Assembly: GCF_949628215.1 (NCBI RefSeq)
Contig: NC_134311.1
Span: 57,148,205-57,212,204, forward strand
Direction: 5' to 3'
DNA: 64,000 nucleotides
From: Phalacrocorax aristotelis
Lineage: Eukaryota; Chordata; Aves; Suliformes; Phalacrocoracidae
The notes below the pieces were generated by a model that worked only from the letters and a program-made list of their open reading frames with translations, had not been told where the DNA came from and did no database searches. Shown piece after piece: positions 37,701-52,700 of the stretch. The translations under genes and the position numbers were made by a program. Position 1 is the first letter of the stretch; each line of letters starts with the position of its first letter.

Positions 37701-40700
37701 AAATGGGGGATTATCAGGAAACCTAGTGGAATGGTATGTTGAGTTTGGAGACATTGTGGATTTAGGAACATTGAGGAAAACCTCTGTTTGTTGTTTCAGT
37801 GCCATAAGGCGGGCAGCAGACATGCGCACAAGCATAATGTTAGACTCTTCGCTGATGCACTATGCAAAAAATTATAAGAAAAATTTTTATCTGCTTTCAC
37901 TGTGCCTTCAGGATTGTGTTTTTTTTTCATTGGGCTGACTGTCTTTGTTATCTCTGCCAGAAGGAAAAGATGAGTCTTATTTACGTCGTATATCTTCTGA
38001 GAAGTGTGAGAAGTCAGTAAAGTGAGAAGGAGGTTATGAGCACCATATTGTTTACCTGGCTTTTAGCATTTTCATTGGTGCCCTGCAAATGCCATCAAAA
38101 TGGTTCTTAGGATAAGTACGCTGGAAATCTGTCTGAAAATGTTGATGCTGGATCCTCAGTCTAATTGAAATGTGAACACAGGTGTCTGAATTTATGACAG
38201 AAGAAATTGGTGCAAAAGCTTTCTCTTGAGGTAGATCCTCAGAAGAGAAGAAAATCTGAATGGAAGACTAGATAGTTCTATGTTAGTGATTTAACAATAA
38301 TTCATTTTTTAAAAAAGTTTTTACAAGATTGTGAGTTGCAACAAAATCTATATGATATTTTGATAGAATCATAGAATAGTTTTTGCTGGAAGGGACCTTT
38401 AAAGATCATCTAGTCCCTGTCCCCATCCCCCACCATGGGCAGGGACATTTCACTAGATCAGGTTTTTTAAGATGTCCCTGCCAGTGCCAGGGGGGTTGGA
38501 CTAGATGATCTTTAAAGACGATCTTAATATTTTTAATTTTTGTATACTTATTATTTATTTTAGGTCAGACAACTTGGGTCAATTTTAAAGTATCCATATG
38601 GAAATAGTGAAGAGTATACAATCTCCAATGGGTGGCATCAGACTACATTCTTCTTTGGTCATTATTATATTTAAATTGCTGCTGAAACTTGCTTATTTTT
38701 CAGTTTTTGATCTTCTTCCATATTCCAACAAGAGAGTGGTAGTGAACGTCTTGCAACAAGCATTTGGGGACCCTATGCTGAATGATGTGTACTTGCTCTC
38801 AACATTCAAACTGCAGCCGAAGAGTACAGCTACCATATTTGGCCTATATTCATCAGCTGACAACAGCAAGTATTTTGAATTTATGGTAATGGGACGGATG
38901 AATAAAGGTGAGTTGTTTGCAGTATGTAGGGGAAAACTAGTGTTGGATCCGTAGTTATTGGTATGTCACAGACGAATGTTGAAAACTGTGTGATTAACCT
39001 TTGTGGTTGAGTCGTTGTTGCGTGCTGTCACCACTTACACCCCCCATCACAAGATAAAAGTGTTGGTTACATCCCCTTTCATGCCCCTTCTCTTTCCTTC
39101 TTCTTGCTGGATGCAGCTCTCCCTGGCCAGGGGAAGCTGAACAGACAATCAGCTGGTATCTCCACTCTGCTGTGGTGCTTGCTCTAAGCAATGCTGAGGA
39201 AGGAAGATAAAAATGGAGTATGGAGAAAGGAGTCAATTTGTTGTGGTTTTTTTTCTTTCTTTTTCCCCTTAGGACAATCACTGGTTCTTATTACTCAGGA
39301 ATGTGAGGGACACATGCACATGCTGCCTCATGCATGTGAAAGGCAGGTTCTAGTTACGCTGACCCTGGAGGTTAGATGTGACTATGCAGGACAAACATTC
39401 CTAGCCCGTAGGGGATGTTTTGGGTGAACTAAAGTGTTTGTTCTCTGTTTGCTGAAATTGGTTAATCAGGAGTCAGAGTAGGAACTTCAGCATAGTTTTA
39501 GAAATGGAGAGCTTTCGTCACTCTCTAGACCAGACCTAGGATATATTACTGTTTTAAGGTTCATTGAGAAATTGTCCAATGATGTAAATTATTGTTACCC
39601 CATTGACTTCGCCACTGCTATGATAATTTGCTGCTGCACATGTTTAATTGGGCAGCTGAGTCCAATATACTGAGAAACTCTACTGAGAAGTTTCAGTTTA
39701 TACATAGGAAAATTATTTTATATGCTTAAGAAAAGCATACCTTTTGCTTGGGAAGTGTAGGGGAATGAGTTAGATAAAACATCTTTAGTTTTATCAAGTC
39801 TGCCAAAATCCTTCTGAGGTCACAGAATATGAACTTTTGTGCTATATTTGTGTTGGGGGTGAGTAACACTGACTAATTGCTAAATAAATGATAGATACTC
39901 TCTCCCTCTCACACACATTTGTGTGTGTAAATGTTACACATATATATAGGAATGCATATGTGTACACACAAACATGTCTATATACATAGTTTTGAACATA
40001 TCAAAATATTCTCTTGATTTTCAAGATTACCTGCCTGCCTGGTGGTTACTGATATACTTTAACTAACAGACTTAAGAGGCTTTCTGGTGTGAGGTTATTA
40101 GGCTTCTCTTGGTTTTGTCCTCAGGATGTCAGTGATATATTTGACAAGTGTCTGTGACAGGGTAATGGCATGTAGGTAGGCAGCACGAAGAAACTTGTCC
40201 TGTCAGTGAGCAGTGTTCAGTAGGTGTTACATCAGTAACCTACCTGTTGCAAAGGAGTGATCAAACAGGGAGGCTTTTTGCAGCAAGGCTGTTTAATGGA
40301 GGTCTCTTTGCCTCCTTTTCGCTTTAGTGCACCTTGTTGAAGGCAGCGTGCGAGTAGTAGGCAGTGTTTTCACATGTGATTTCTCTGGAAGTGTCAAGTG
40401 TCCCATATGGCTACTTCATACAATGAGTACTTTTCAGAGGCAAATAGCATCCATGGGTTTCTTATACTTTTTAAATGATTCCTTTACGGAGCAAACAGCA
40501 GCAACTGCATGAAAGTGATTAACTTAACAATTCTGTGAAGCGGTTCCTATTTACTGGCAGGATTAGTTGTTTCACTGAAAATCTGTTTCTTAAGCAGTAC
40601 ACGTGAGCCACTTGCTCTCATGAATGCCAGTGTAGAATATCCTAGCAGCAAACACGTAATGCAGGGGCTTGAATGAGTTAAGTCTTACGGAGGCAGAGGC

Positions 40701-43700
40701 TGTGCTCCAGCAAAATCTCCCTTCAGAAGCCTACTGTAGTTTACTAGATGGATATTTGGCTTTGGATGAGGAAGGAATACTTGATCCTCCTTCCAAGCCA
40801 GACTGCTCCTTGTCCTGAAACTATTCTGGCAGGGTCTGCTCTGGGCCCTGCCACCATCTCCTCTTTCTTTTTGTAGCTTACTGCTGCATTTGGTCACCCT
40901 GAATGCAGGGCCTGGATCCAAAGACCTTGCTTTCATATGACCAGGCGTGCATAATATTCACATAAGTAAAATGACTGCAACATGTTCTGTCCTGCCAGAT
41001 CTTTGAGTTTGCCAAGAAATGCTACCTTTGAGCAAGTTACTGGTGACCTCGTGCACCTTTGCGGAAATCTCAGCTCTGGCAGTGTTTTGACATAGACAGC
41101 AGTGAAAATATTCCTGATATTGATCACAGCTGCTGAGACTTTAGCACTAGCGTAGGCTTTAAAGGTGGAGACATACCCTGCCCTGTTAATGCTGGTAGAA
41201 AACTGGATTCTTTTAATCATTAGATTGAGCCATTAGAAAAATATTAGGGAACGTTTATCCAGGAGCTCAGAAGGTCACCAACAGACAGAGGTATCACAGC
41301 ATCAAAGAGCATTATCTCTGAAGCTAATAAGAGTTTTTCCCTCCACTATATCCAGGCCTTTTAGTTGACCTCATGTTAATGTAAGTGTTTTTTGAAGGTC
41401 AGAGTTTTTGTGAGCTCTCACTTGATACAGCAGTAGCAGCCCTCTGTGAACCTCAAACAGATGTTCGCAAGAGCCAGCACTTAACTGTTTAGGTGCCTGG
41501 TGACTCGGCAGCTTGACTCCTCAATGCACATAACTGTTATCATGAGGAAATAAGGGACATGCAGACTGGTGATTAGTGGGATCTTTGAAACAAGCTCTGT
41601 CTAATATTGTAGTTACACTGTCTAGTACCTACACTGTCTAGATGCACTCAGCTCATTGCTTCTGCAGATATGCATTTGGAGAGCCAGGGAGAGATTTTGT
41701 GGAGAGAACTAGCTAGCTGATCTAAGAGATTTAGCTTGCAGATCCTAGCCTACCAATCCAACTTCCTTAGGAAAGAGACATTTTTTCAATATTATGCAGC
41801 ATGTAAGAGTTTTTGTTTTTCTGCTGTTTTGTTTTCTAATGGTGCATTTTACTTCATAAAATGAGGATTTGTGGTGTGAATTATCAAGTAGGTCATTCAC
41901 TAATGCCTTAAAAAAGAGTTGGGAGGAGGTTTAGTCATCTTTAGGGGTGGAATATGTCTTTCCTGTGTTATATTTTGTTTTTACTTACTGCTTGTTACAG
42001 TGAAATGCAGGTTATTGGGTTGGAACCATGCTTCCTTTGGTTTCATTTGGATACACTGTCAGATGGCTTCACTGAATGCAATATGCATCACCAAAACTGA
42101 TTTTTTCTAGTTGTACATTTCTGCTACAGTGTATTTCTAGGTCAGTCAGATATGTACTTGCCAAAGTGCTGGCTGCAGGCTGGGCGCTACACCCTTAACA
42201 TGCAAAAATACAAGTGGTAAAGGGAATGGCCTGTAAGGTGACATTGGTGAAGCCAGTTAGAGAGGCCTGGATGAAGCAGTGGAAAACACTGTGCAGGGAA
42301 CAATACTTTACAAATGGGGAGCCATGCCAGAGTTCTTGTAATCCTGCTCTGAGAGTCAATGTTCCAATTATTGTTACCATTTATATCTGTATATGGGATG
42401 CATTTACAAAAGTTGACATGTGGAAAAATACCAGAGCAATTGCAGATTTCCACAGGATCATCCTTGATCAGTCTTGGGTTATCTGCTACCCTCTGATAGT
42501 CCTTCTGTGTGTTTTGTATTAGTGGCGCTGCGCTATCTGAAGAGTGATGGGAGGCTGAATTCGGTGATCTTAAGCAACATCCAGCTGGCTGATGGGAAAC
42601 CCCATGCTGTCATCTTGTGGCTGGGTGGCCTGCAGCAGGGGTCAAGCACAGTAGAGTTTTACCTGGACTGCCTGCAAGTAGGTGCCATTCAGGACCTGCC
42701 AAAACCATTTTCAGTGCTGTCTCAGAGGTCGGCGGCAGTAGAGTTGCACACTTTCCAGGAGAAGCCACAGGTGAGTGGGAAAATTGTGAGCAGGCTGACC
42801 ACTTAGAGGGATCAGCGGGGATCCCCTTGATCACTGAATCCAGACCACAGTCTTTGCAGCAGCCAAGCTCTGTGCGATGGTCCTTCAGTAATACTTGAGT
42901 ATTAACTTGTGAAATAAATGTAAACATAAGTTCCCTATGGAACAGGTGAAGCCTTAGCTTCATTTAACCTAGCAATAGTTATGCTGTTTGTTTTAAACAC
43001 AGTTTTTAGCTTATTTTAAAAAATTACTGTTTCCCTTACTTCAGTCTAGGCATTTCTTGGGGTCTGGACTTTTTGCAAGGACTTAGCTGGTGCAGTAAGG
43101 GCAGTTCTTTCTCAGCTTCTTACAGCTGTTCAGTATGACCAACCCTTGGCTGTGTATGTGGCTTTTCTCTTCATGATAAGCCACATGGGCTAAAAAGACA
43201 AAAGAAGGCAGGGATTCATGTGGTGCAGGGATTCATGTGGTGCAAGACTCCAACCCCCATCTGTTTGACTACAACAGCTTTTCTTCCTCTCTCTGCCAAC
43301 CAGGGGTTGGCATAGCTTCCTATCATCTCTGAGTCAGCAGTCTGAGGTAAACTATCTTTTACAAGTATCTTCCATATCTTTAATGCAAAATATGCATTAG
43401 AAGGTGCAAAGGCATTCTGCCCCCAAGGTTACCCCCTTGTTATTTCATTGCAGGCTTGAAAATGAGCCAGCTTATGTGGAGAATCACTGAAGTGCCCACA
43501 TTCCTGACATGAATGTAAACCTGTTCGAGAATGGGGGAAAACGGCTGCTTTGAATTCTGTTCAACAATAAAAAAAATTTTTACATGCCACGGGTATAAAA
43601 ATACGTGAACTTCCTGTTATCGTATGAATTGGAATGGTAAAAAAAAGTTCAAAATAAAACCACAGCTATGTGAAAATCTGCAAGGCAAAGATTAGGGGTT

Positions 43701-46700
43701 TTATTACAGGTCAGATGGTGGTGGGTGGTCCTGAAAGGGATGATGTAGGAGCCCTGCATGCTTAGGAAATGGTCAGCCTCTCTCAAAAATTAATTTATTT
43801 TGTCTCATATTTCACATTTTTTCCATTGTTGTACCAGAATTGTGTTTTTCTTCTGAGTCCAGGATACGCTAGATGAGCTGAAGCTGGTAACTGGAGGAAC
43901 ACTTGCCCAAGCGGGGAACCTGCAGGATTGTTTTCTTCAACAAATTGAACCTGTTCCTCAGTACACTGGTAAGGCCTGCAACCAGGAGTTGAAATTGTTC
44001 TTTTTGATACCAGTGCAAAGAAGCTAATCTGATGAATATTAAAAATGTGGAGAAGCTCTATAGACAAGTAATAACAATTGTTTGACTGAATTACAGCCAT
44101 GATTTCCTGTAGATATTTCAGAAATAGCTCACTTCGGAGAGAAAACAGTTACTGCTGCTGGTGATAAAGCAATGAGTTGTTGTCCTAGTAAAGGAGGAGT
44201 CTGTAATGATTAAAAGAGTCTTTTTAGTCTAATTTGGAAGACAAACTTCTGTGATCATGGTTTCTTTGTGTCAGTTTAATAATATTCTAAGTATTCAAAT
44301 TGCAGACAGGAAGTAGTCCTTAATGTGATACACTGCTACAGGCTTTATGAAAATAGGTAGATGGATAGAGTAGCAAGACCTATTGGTGTGCTTATCCACG
44401 TGGCCAGTAATCATCTTTTGTTGATCACTGGAGTGTCCCAGAGAGGGGAAGAACAAGGCGTTAAGAACACAGGAGGCTACAGAACGTGTTGGTGCTACAG
44501 CTACAGAACCTGCGGGTCTGTGTGGGAAAGCCATTGCAAGGCAGCCATTAGTCCTGCCACGAGTTAGCCAAGGTTTTTTTCACTTGCTGGACTGGAAATC
44601 TGCTCCAAAACCAATTCCTTTGCTGCTGCTGCTGAGCATTGTGGCGACTGAGCTGGGAACAGGGAGGAAAGGAAGGAGCTGAGGCTACTGGGATTCCTGT
44701 GAGGCCCCAGGGGCTGGGTGCAGTCCCCTGTGAAGGGCAAAGGTGCTCTCTGACTTCTTGACGCAGCAAACCTGGGTTAGACTTCCCATCTGTACCCCTT
44801 CCTAGTCCCTGTCAATCTGCCTTTCTGCTGCAGGTGTGAGGGAGAAGAATGGGTTTGCACTGTGCATGCAATATGTTAATATGTGACAACCATGGCGGGG
44901 ATAAAAAGTGAGTTCAAGGTTTGAAATAGGATCTATGATAAGTTCTCTCTCACAGCCTTTCTGTCCCTGTTGACAAACCCAGCCCTGCAGCATTGCTGCT
45001 TTTGATTACAGTAGAGCCAAGATACACAAGTTTTATATGAGAGCATCCTGGATACCATTACATGAATGTAGGCATCAGTGATGTGCAGTGATAACAGTGA
45101 TAACCATTAGGCGTGGCACTTCAGGGCATGGTTTAGGAGGCATGGTGGTGTTGGGTTGACTGTTGGACTTGATGATCTTAGAGGTCTTTTCCAGCCTTAA
45201 TGATTAGATGATTCTATGATTTGTTGTGTACACCTGTGTAGGGATGTTTGTGAAACCTTTCTGGATTTACATGCTTCATTTCCACCTCAATCCTGTCTTG
45301 GGTACCCCATCTTGCCTACATGACTCATCTCATGCCTCTTCTCCCATCTCACTGTTCTAAGCCCATTAAAGTATGTGATAACAGAAACTGGTTTGCCTTT
45401 TAGCTATGTAAAACCTCATGCGTCTGTTTTCTTGTTCCTTGACATATATACACCTAGGCAAAAAGTGCAGAGTTTTATGATCAAAGGTCTCTCTTTTTCC
45501 CTAAATCAACAGGCATTTACACATAGAAGGGAAACACTGAATTACCTTTCCTCCTAGAAAAAACTCAGCTCTGTGAGTGATTGCAGACTTGCAGCTTTCT
45601 CACTTGTAACTTTTTGCTCATTGATCATTAGTACAAACAGTAGTAATACAGAGAGATACTGTCTCTCCCTGGCTACCTCCACCTGGCTGAGCCTCTCAAA
45701 ATTCAGTTGCTTATAACCTTCAAGTGGAATTAGTATGAAATTAATAATAAGAATTAAACAACTCACATGAATATATTCAAAGCCTACATAGTCAAATCCA
45801 CCAAAGGAAAAGGTGCAAATGTTCCAACAGCAATATTAACTCAGCTGACTTGCATGATGCCCTTTTACAGGAGCAATATATCAGATAACCACAATTTTGC
45901 TTTCAGCCAGAAAAAGCTGGAATGCAAATGCTTCACTGTTGTCACAATCCACTGTTGGGTTGAACAGTTTGGCAGAGGGTAAACGCCCTTGCTTTCCAAC
46001 CGAGCTCAGATAATTCTGGGAGGTTGGGGGCTGCTGGACTTAACTTCTGATTAACTCCCATATGTTATCGTGACTAGGCTCCTTTTACATTTTCAGAGAC
46101 AGAATGAAGGCTCAAAATGGAGTCAAGTGCCAAGTCGCTTTATTTGGCCAGAAATAGATACAGGAGAGAACAGCAAAGAAAGGGGGAAAAAAAAAAAAGG
46201 TGAAAAAGGGAACGAGAGGGAGGGAGAGAGTGGGACTGTTACAACAGCTATCACCACAGATCTGCGGCAGTCTGTCCGGTCCAGGCGGGGAGTCCAACTG
46301 TCCGATGCATCTTTGAAGCCGGTGGAGGGCAAGATGTCCCAGAGCACACCCCCCCATCATCTCTGCTGGTTTCCCCTTTTATAAAGTTGCTCTCTGGCAG
46401 AGTCAGTAACTGTTCTGCGTACCCCTGCCTCCCACTCAGCGGTGGGGTGCACGCCCAGTACTGTCACTAGAGGGTGCTTGAAAGTTCTAGAGGGTCTGAG
46501 CCCCCCCCTATGTTGCCAGTCGGCCTTGGGCCCGGGCGTACGCGCGGGGGACGAGTACTCTGAGATAACAGGGCGCACATTCCTGCTGGGTCGACCTTGG
46601 TGATTAAACTGTTCTCTTCAGCTGCCGTAATGATCAGGCTTTAGTAGTGAAACTTGCCTGCCAACAATGTTGAGACAAGTTTCTAGTCCCTGACAGCTGT

Positions 46701-49700
46701 ATAGGTGTGTGAGACCTATGTACCTTGGTAACAGCATGTTTTCCTATTAATTGGAAAATCCTTGGGAGAGCTTTGGACCTGAATAACTGTAGATGGCTTT
46801 GACTGTGTGCTTGGTCATTACTCACTGCCATGGCAGCAGCATTCCATCTGTGTTCAGTCTGTGAGAGACACCTAAGCAGTGTCGATGAGAATATGATGAT
46901 CTGGCAGGTTGAAAATGTGTGTTTGGATCTTTGCATGTGGGTAGGAAAAAACAGTGCAAGATGCACTGGGTTTGGTAGATGAGATTAGTATGCTGCATGA
47001 ATCATCATCACAAAATCATTCAGGTCAGAAGGGATCTCTGGAGATCATGTAGTTCATGTAGGGTACGTGAACCTGACATAGCTATGTTGCACCAGACCGA
47101 AGGTTCTTTTAACCTAGCTACTGTTAGAGACAGTATGCCAATATAGACCTAAAGGCAAGAGTATTAAGAGAGTAGAGTTACAGTGTGATTTTCCCTGAAT
47201 GCTTTCCTATTCTCCAGCAGTTCATGGTATACAGAGCTCTTGACACAGAGGTGGAGTCTTTGTGTTTTGTACTCAGTATGTTTCCTTCCATGAATCTGTC
47301 CAGTCAGTTTTGAATGCATGATCAAGATTGTCTCCTGGCAAGAAATTAATCACATCTGTCAAGATATCTCTTTCTGTTTACTTTGAATCTGCCTCTTCAT
47401 AATTCTACATGCAACTTGTATATGTAACTTCTTTGGTGGAGGATTATAGGCTGACAGGAAACTGTTCTCTTGTCAGCCATCCTCCATACATTAATCATGG
47501 CAGGGTCTCTGGCCAAGTAACCAGTTTCTTTGAATGACACTTCAGGACTTTGCTGGACGGGGGAAAGTGGGGTGCTTGCGGCAGTATTGCTCTCAAGAGA
47601 GCTAGAAAAATTATTTGAGGCATTTCATGGTGGCCTGCAATTACACAAGCTAGTGTTTGTGCTGCCTGGGCCAATTAGGTGTGCAATGAAGCTGGTCACC
47701 TGCTCTAAATCCAGGGTCCAGTACTGGAACATGTTGCCCAGCTAAGTTGTGGATGCCTCATCACTGGAAGTGTTTGAAGTCAGGTTGGACGGGACTTTGA
47801 GCAGCCTGACCTAGTGAAACATGTCCCTGCCATGGCAGGGGGGTTGGAGTAATGATCTTTAAAGGTCACTTCCAGCCCAAACCACGCAATGATTCTATAC
47901 TGCAAGGTTCTGGGAAGAGAAAGACAGGGTGGCTCCCTGACATGACCTCAGGCTTACAGAGAATAAGTTTGTCAATGGACTCCGGTTTCCTGTTGGACAG
48001 TAATTCTTCAGATTTGTCTCTGAATTTAATTATTGCTGTGAAAGCCATTCCGCTACGCAGGTTGTTACTGACTCATAGTATAGAGCTATGGACTAGCTGA
48101 ACTGGGAAGCTGCCTCAGTAGGTGGAGTACAGATGAGAGAGATTACATGGTAGGACCAGACAACTGTATAGCTTCAGGCTGTACCTTTTGCTTACCCTGC
48201 TTACTCCTGGGTGAAGCCACCCCACAATACATGGTGAATGAACAGCTCCCTGAAAGTCCCCCTGAGTTCTTACCACTTACTGCTGTTCATTCTGCTGCAG
48301 ATGGGGCCTACCGTAGGACTTGGCTTTAAATGGAAGAAAAGGAAAAAACAACAACGGGAAGCCATCTGTTTCTGCTCTGCTGTCTAAATTTGCAAGCAGG
48401 ACATGTAGTTCATGGCAGTATAACCTGTTTAGTCCTTAAAGTTTAGCAGTCTGCAAAACCTAACTGCAGAATAGATCTCGTTTTGATTTAGACACTAGAC
48501 AACAAACAGCATCTGATCTCTTGAGAATTTTTTGCAGATCTCAATCAATAATGCCTAAACCATTCTTTGTTTAAAAAATCCCAAGCAAAATAAGAACAGA
48601 TCTCAGCATCTGTCCTGACAGCCTGTGTGCCAAGTTCCACTATGAGACTCTGAAATATCCATGATATTATATCCTGCTGCCTTCCTCCCAAATAAAAATA
48701 AGACAAGGTTGGGACCAGAACAGAGGCAGGTTCTGGAACAGGTGGTTCCCAAGTCTTTAAACTTGTTCAGTGTTTTGATGAGAAAATCTGAAATGAAGAG
48801 AACGTAGTATGTGAGGAGTTGGATAATTCCCACTAGAATGTTTGGAAACAGTTAGACAAGCTTTGAAGTACAAAACAATGAGATAAACATTAAGAAAAGG
48901 ATTTTTCATATAAGCTTTCAATACTCAAAAAAGTAACACATGAATAAACCTCCCTGGAGCCATTGGGCATAATATCAAAATATCCTGCCTGCTTAGAATG
49001 TAGAAGAGCATATATTTGTGAAATTTGTTTTGACATACAGATTTAGAGAAATAAACAAATAGCTGCTTGAGAGAGCTACAAACTCAGAAACGAGCTACAA
49101 ACAGAAACTACTACAAGCTACTGTGCTAAACATGCTCCCTGCTCCTCTGTCACTGGGTCAAAACTAATGTTTTATTTAACAGATAAGTCTCATGAAAATC
49201 TTGGGTTGATTCTGGTCCTTCCCTATGGCTCATTACAGATGTAATTTTTAGTCTTGTCGCAGAGGTCTTTGTTACTTGATATTGAGAACTGGCTTTGGTG
49301 AGAGTTCATAACATGTTAAAGTAGATGTTTTGTGAGCCTGTACAAACTCTGCACCCCTAGAAGCTGACGCAGCCATGAAACTTGTGTATGCGCTGCCTTT
49401 GGGGAGAAAAGCCAAATGACTGTCGCAGGTATTAAAAGAGCTGTTTTTGTCAGAGCAAGCACTCTTCAGGTATGGTTGGAGCTGCACAGTGAGCTTGCTC
49501 AGAAAGCTGGGTAACTTCACTCTGAAAAGTGTTTAGGAGTGGGTTGTGGTGACATGGAATACACTTACGAAGGATGACTTCCCATTGTATGCATAGATAC
49601 TTTATGCCCCGCCTTGCCTTCCTGTCCCAAATGGGTTATCACAAAAACAGCCTTGAATCACAAGGTTTCATTGAGGGTTGCTGGTCTCAGGCCTTGCGGG

Positions 49701-52700
49701 GGAAACCAGAAACACTCGTGGCATTAATTGCCCGTGTCACTAGAGAGCTGTGACACTGGAATAATGGTAGAAGAATCACAGGCTGCTTTTATCTCTGTGA
49801 TGAGGTTTCTGCTTTGCTTGCTTCTGTGGTATACAGTGGAGTTCAGTCCAGAAAAGCCTTGAGCTCATGCAAATCACTGTAAAAGTTGCAGCTAGATACT
49901 GTGTTTGCTCTAAGGATTCCTGCAGGGCTTAAGTAACAGCAATGTCTGCCTTCTTTGGCCCTTTGTGGTGTTGCCGTCTTGTATCTCAGAAATTATCACA
50001 GGAAATGAAGGAGTGTTATGTGCATTGTGCACTTTCTCATTGCTCTTTCCCTGCAGGTGATTTTAATAGGCAGCTGATGGGTCAGATGATGCAGATGAAC
50101 CAAATACTGGGAGATGTGAAAGACCTTCTCAGACAACAGGTACTGTATAAAGGCTTCAGTGTGAAGTATCCCAAGCTTGCCATTTTGGACAGAGTCAGGG
50201 CAGAATTTACATAACCAATAAACTCCTGTGTAGAGTCCATTGTCTCAGAGGCACGGCACAGTGGAGACGAACTAACCACACGGGTCCTGGTACCCTGTGC
50301 TCACTATGAAGGATCACTGAATGTGGGAGCGTAGGGCACTTGCTTAATCAGATCCAGAAAATGTGGTGTCTTCAGTGGAAAGAAACTACAGTAGCCATCC
50401 TAGCCCACTGTTAGATGGAGGTAGGTGTGAGACACAGAACTGGAATTGCATTTGTTCCCCTTGCAAGCGAGTGTCGGAACTGGAATTGTTGGTGGCGCAT
50501 ACCTTTAGTTAAGCATGTCATTCTTAAAGGTCCTGTTGATGAAGGCTGAACTGAAGTACAACCATTTTCACTGTCCTTCATTTTATACAGTACAAAGAGC
50601 ATCTAATTTTAAGATAGGGTACCTGTGTTGCATGGTTTGAGTGGCATCTTGGGGGAAAATTATGATGGTACTTCTGGCAGCTGCCTGTGTCCAAATAATG
50701 CTTATTTTCTATATCCTTAAGGTCAAAGAAACAACTTTTCTGAGAAATACCATAGCTGAGTGCCAAGCATGTGGTAAGTATTCCTGTTATTCCCTGTAAA
50801 AGGCAAGCAGATGAGATGTAAAGTAGTTTTAAAACTAGTATTTATTGCGTCAGCTTTATGTGGTTTCTAAGGAGTGCTTTTTTAAAAATACTGTGTCCAA
50901 AGTTATAGATGTGTTGGACACAAATTTAAAAGAGATTTTCATTAGAGAAAAAGATTTCGGTTTCCATAGACTTGACAATTACCTGTTGGGGGATAAAACC
51001 CCACTAAACCACGCAGCACCACTCACCCTGTACTATCAGTCTTACACTGCCACAAAGCTGTGTCACATGTTCTTGGGGAGAGAGGTATTGCCTGCTAGGT
51101 GTCTCATAAACAATCTTAGCAGAAAGACAAGGGAGGAATTATGTTCTGCTCTAGCTAGTATTTGTCAGTCTGAGGAAGATCATATACAGTCCACCTGAAA
51201 GTCATCTTGATTCTGAGTAGGCAGTCACTGGTTAACAGCAGTAAGACCAAAAAGGTGGTCTCCGTATTTTCACTAAATGAAAGAAATAAATGCTTTCCCA
51301 AATGTCACTGCATGGCCCTCCTACATAACTGGCATAAGGGGACACGTGCTCAGTATAAAAACCGAAATACTCCTTCACTGGGTGGGGAGAAAGGCCTTAA
51401 ACTCATCAGGCCTCTTAGCTGATTTCTTGTCCCAGTCTATCAGCCTCATCAAAACTCAAGCTGAGCTCTAGCCAGGTTAACCTTTATGTGTAAGTGCCAA
51501 AGAAAAAGTCTTTAAATCATGCATGCATTAGTACCAAGGTTCAGCACCTGCTAGAGTCTCAGAAAACCTTGCTTTTCCCCAGGGCTGGTCACTGTGCACC
51601 TAAGCCAGTGTACTTGCATGTCTTGCTGTGTGTTTGTGGGCTGCCAGCTGCAGCTTCTTCATCCTCTTAATTGTAGACTGTCAGATACACTTTTGCAAAA
51701 CCATGGCACTATTTTTCTTATGAAGTGGTAGTGTTGCTGATTTAGCCCGAGAAATGCCTTGTGCAATCTCACTTGAGTCCCTTGGGCCTTCTGAGGCCAC
51801 CAGCTTTCAGAGTGTTCTCCCCTGTCCAGCAGCAGATCTGTGCTGGGACTAACTTAGCGGAAGGGCTTCCATGTGTAGCCAGGAGAAGCACGTGGACCTA
51901 ACAAAATAGCCTTAATTTTCCCTGTCTGGGGACACAGCAAGCTGCTGGGCCATTCCCTGCATGAAGTCTCTTCAGCCACAGCACAGCTGGTAGCAGTGCA
52001 GTGCAGAAACACAAAGTCCCTGCTGTGCAACATCTTGGGGATCTCTTCAGAGCGCTTGCCAGCTGAAAGCCATGATGGATGTTTCTTTCAATTGCTGAAA
52101 CTGTTGTTCTTTCTGCATTAAAGGTTTGGGAACTGTGAATTTTCCAACTCAGCTTCCTAGGCGCAGTAAACCCAAATGTGAAGTTAATTCCTGCTTCAGG
52201 GGAGTCAGGTGCGTGGAGACAGCAGAGGGATTTCAGTGTGGCCCCTGCCCTGAAGGGCTCACAGGAAATGGAGTTACCTGCTCAGATATTGATGAGGTAA
52301 AATAGTGACTTTCACTGAGTTTTTAAAAAAAAGGGGGGGCTAAAAATCAACTGTATCATACATATCAATGGGTTGCTTATGCTTGCTGTCTTCAGCATTT
52401 GCTGACTGCATGCACAGTGGATATTAATTTTGATTTGATTTTACCTCCCTATTTTGCTGTTCCTGCATCTTTATGGAGGTTATATGTATGAAAACTTGAA
52501 ATGTGTGAAGATTGGTGAGGTGAGAAGTCACTTAAAGGAGTTCAATGTAAAAAAAACAAAACAAAACAAAACCCAACAACCTACAAACCCCAAAACCAAC
52601 CAAAACAAGCTTTTGATGTAGTTGCTTCTATTCCACAGAAGATGCAGTAGCTTGTGATGTAGACAGAACTACAGAAGCACTTCTTGTCAATCTGGGCTTT

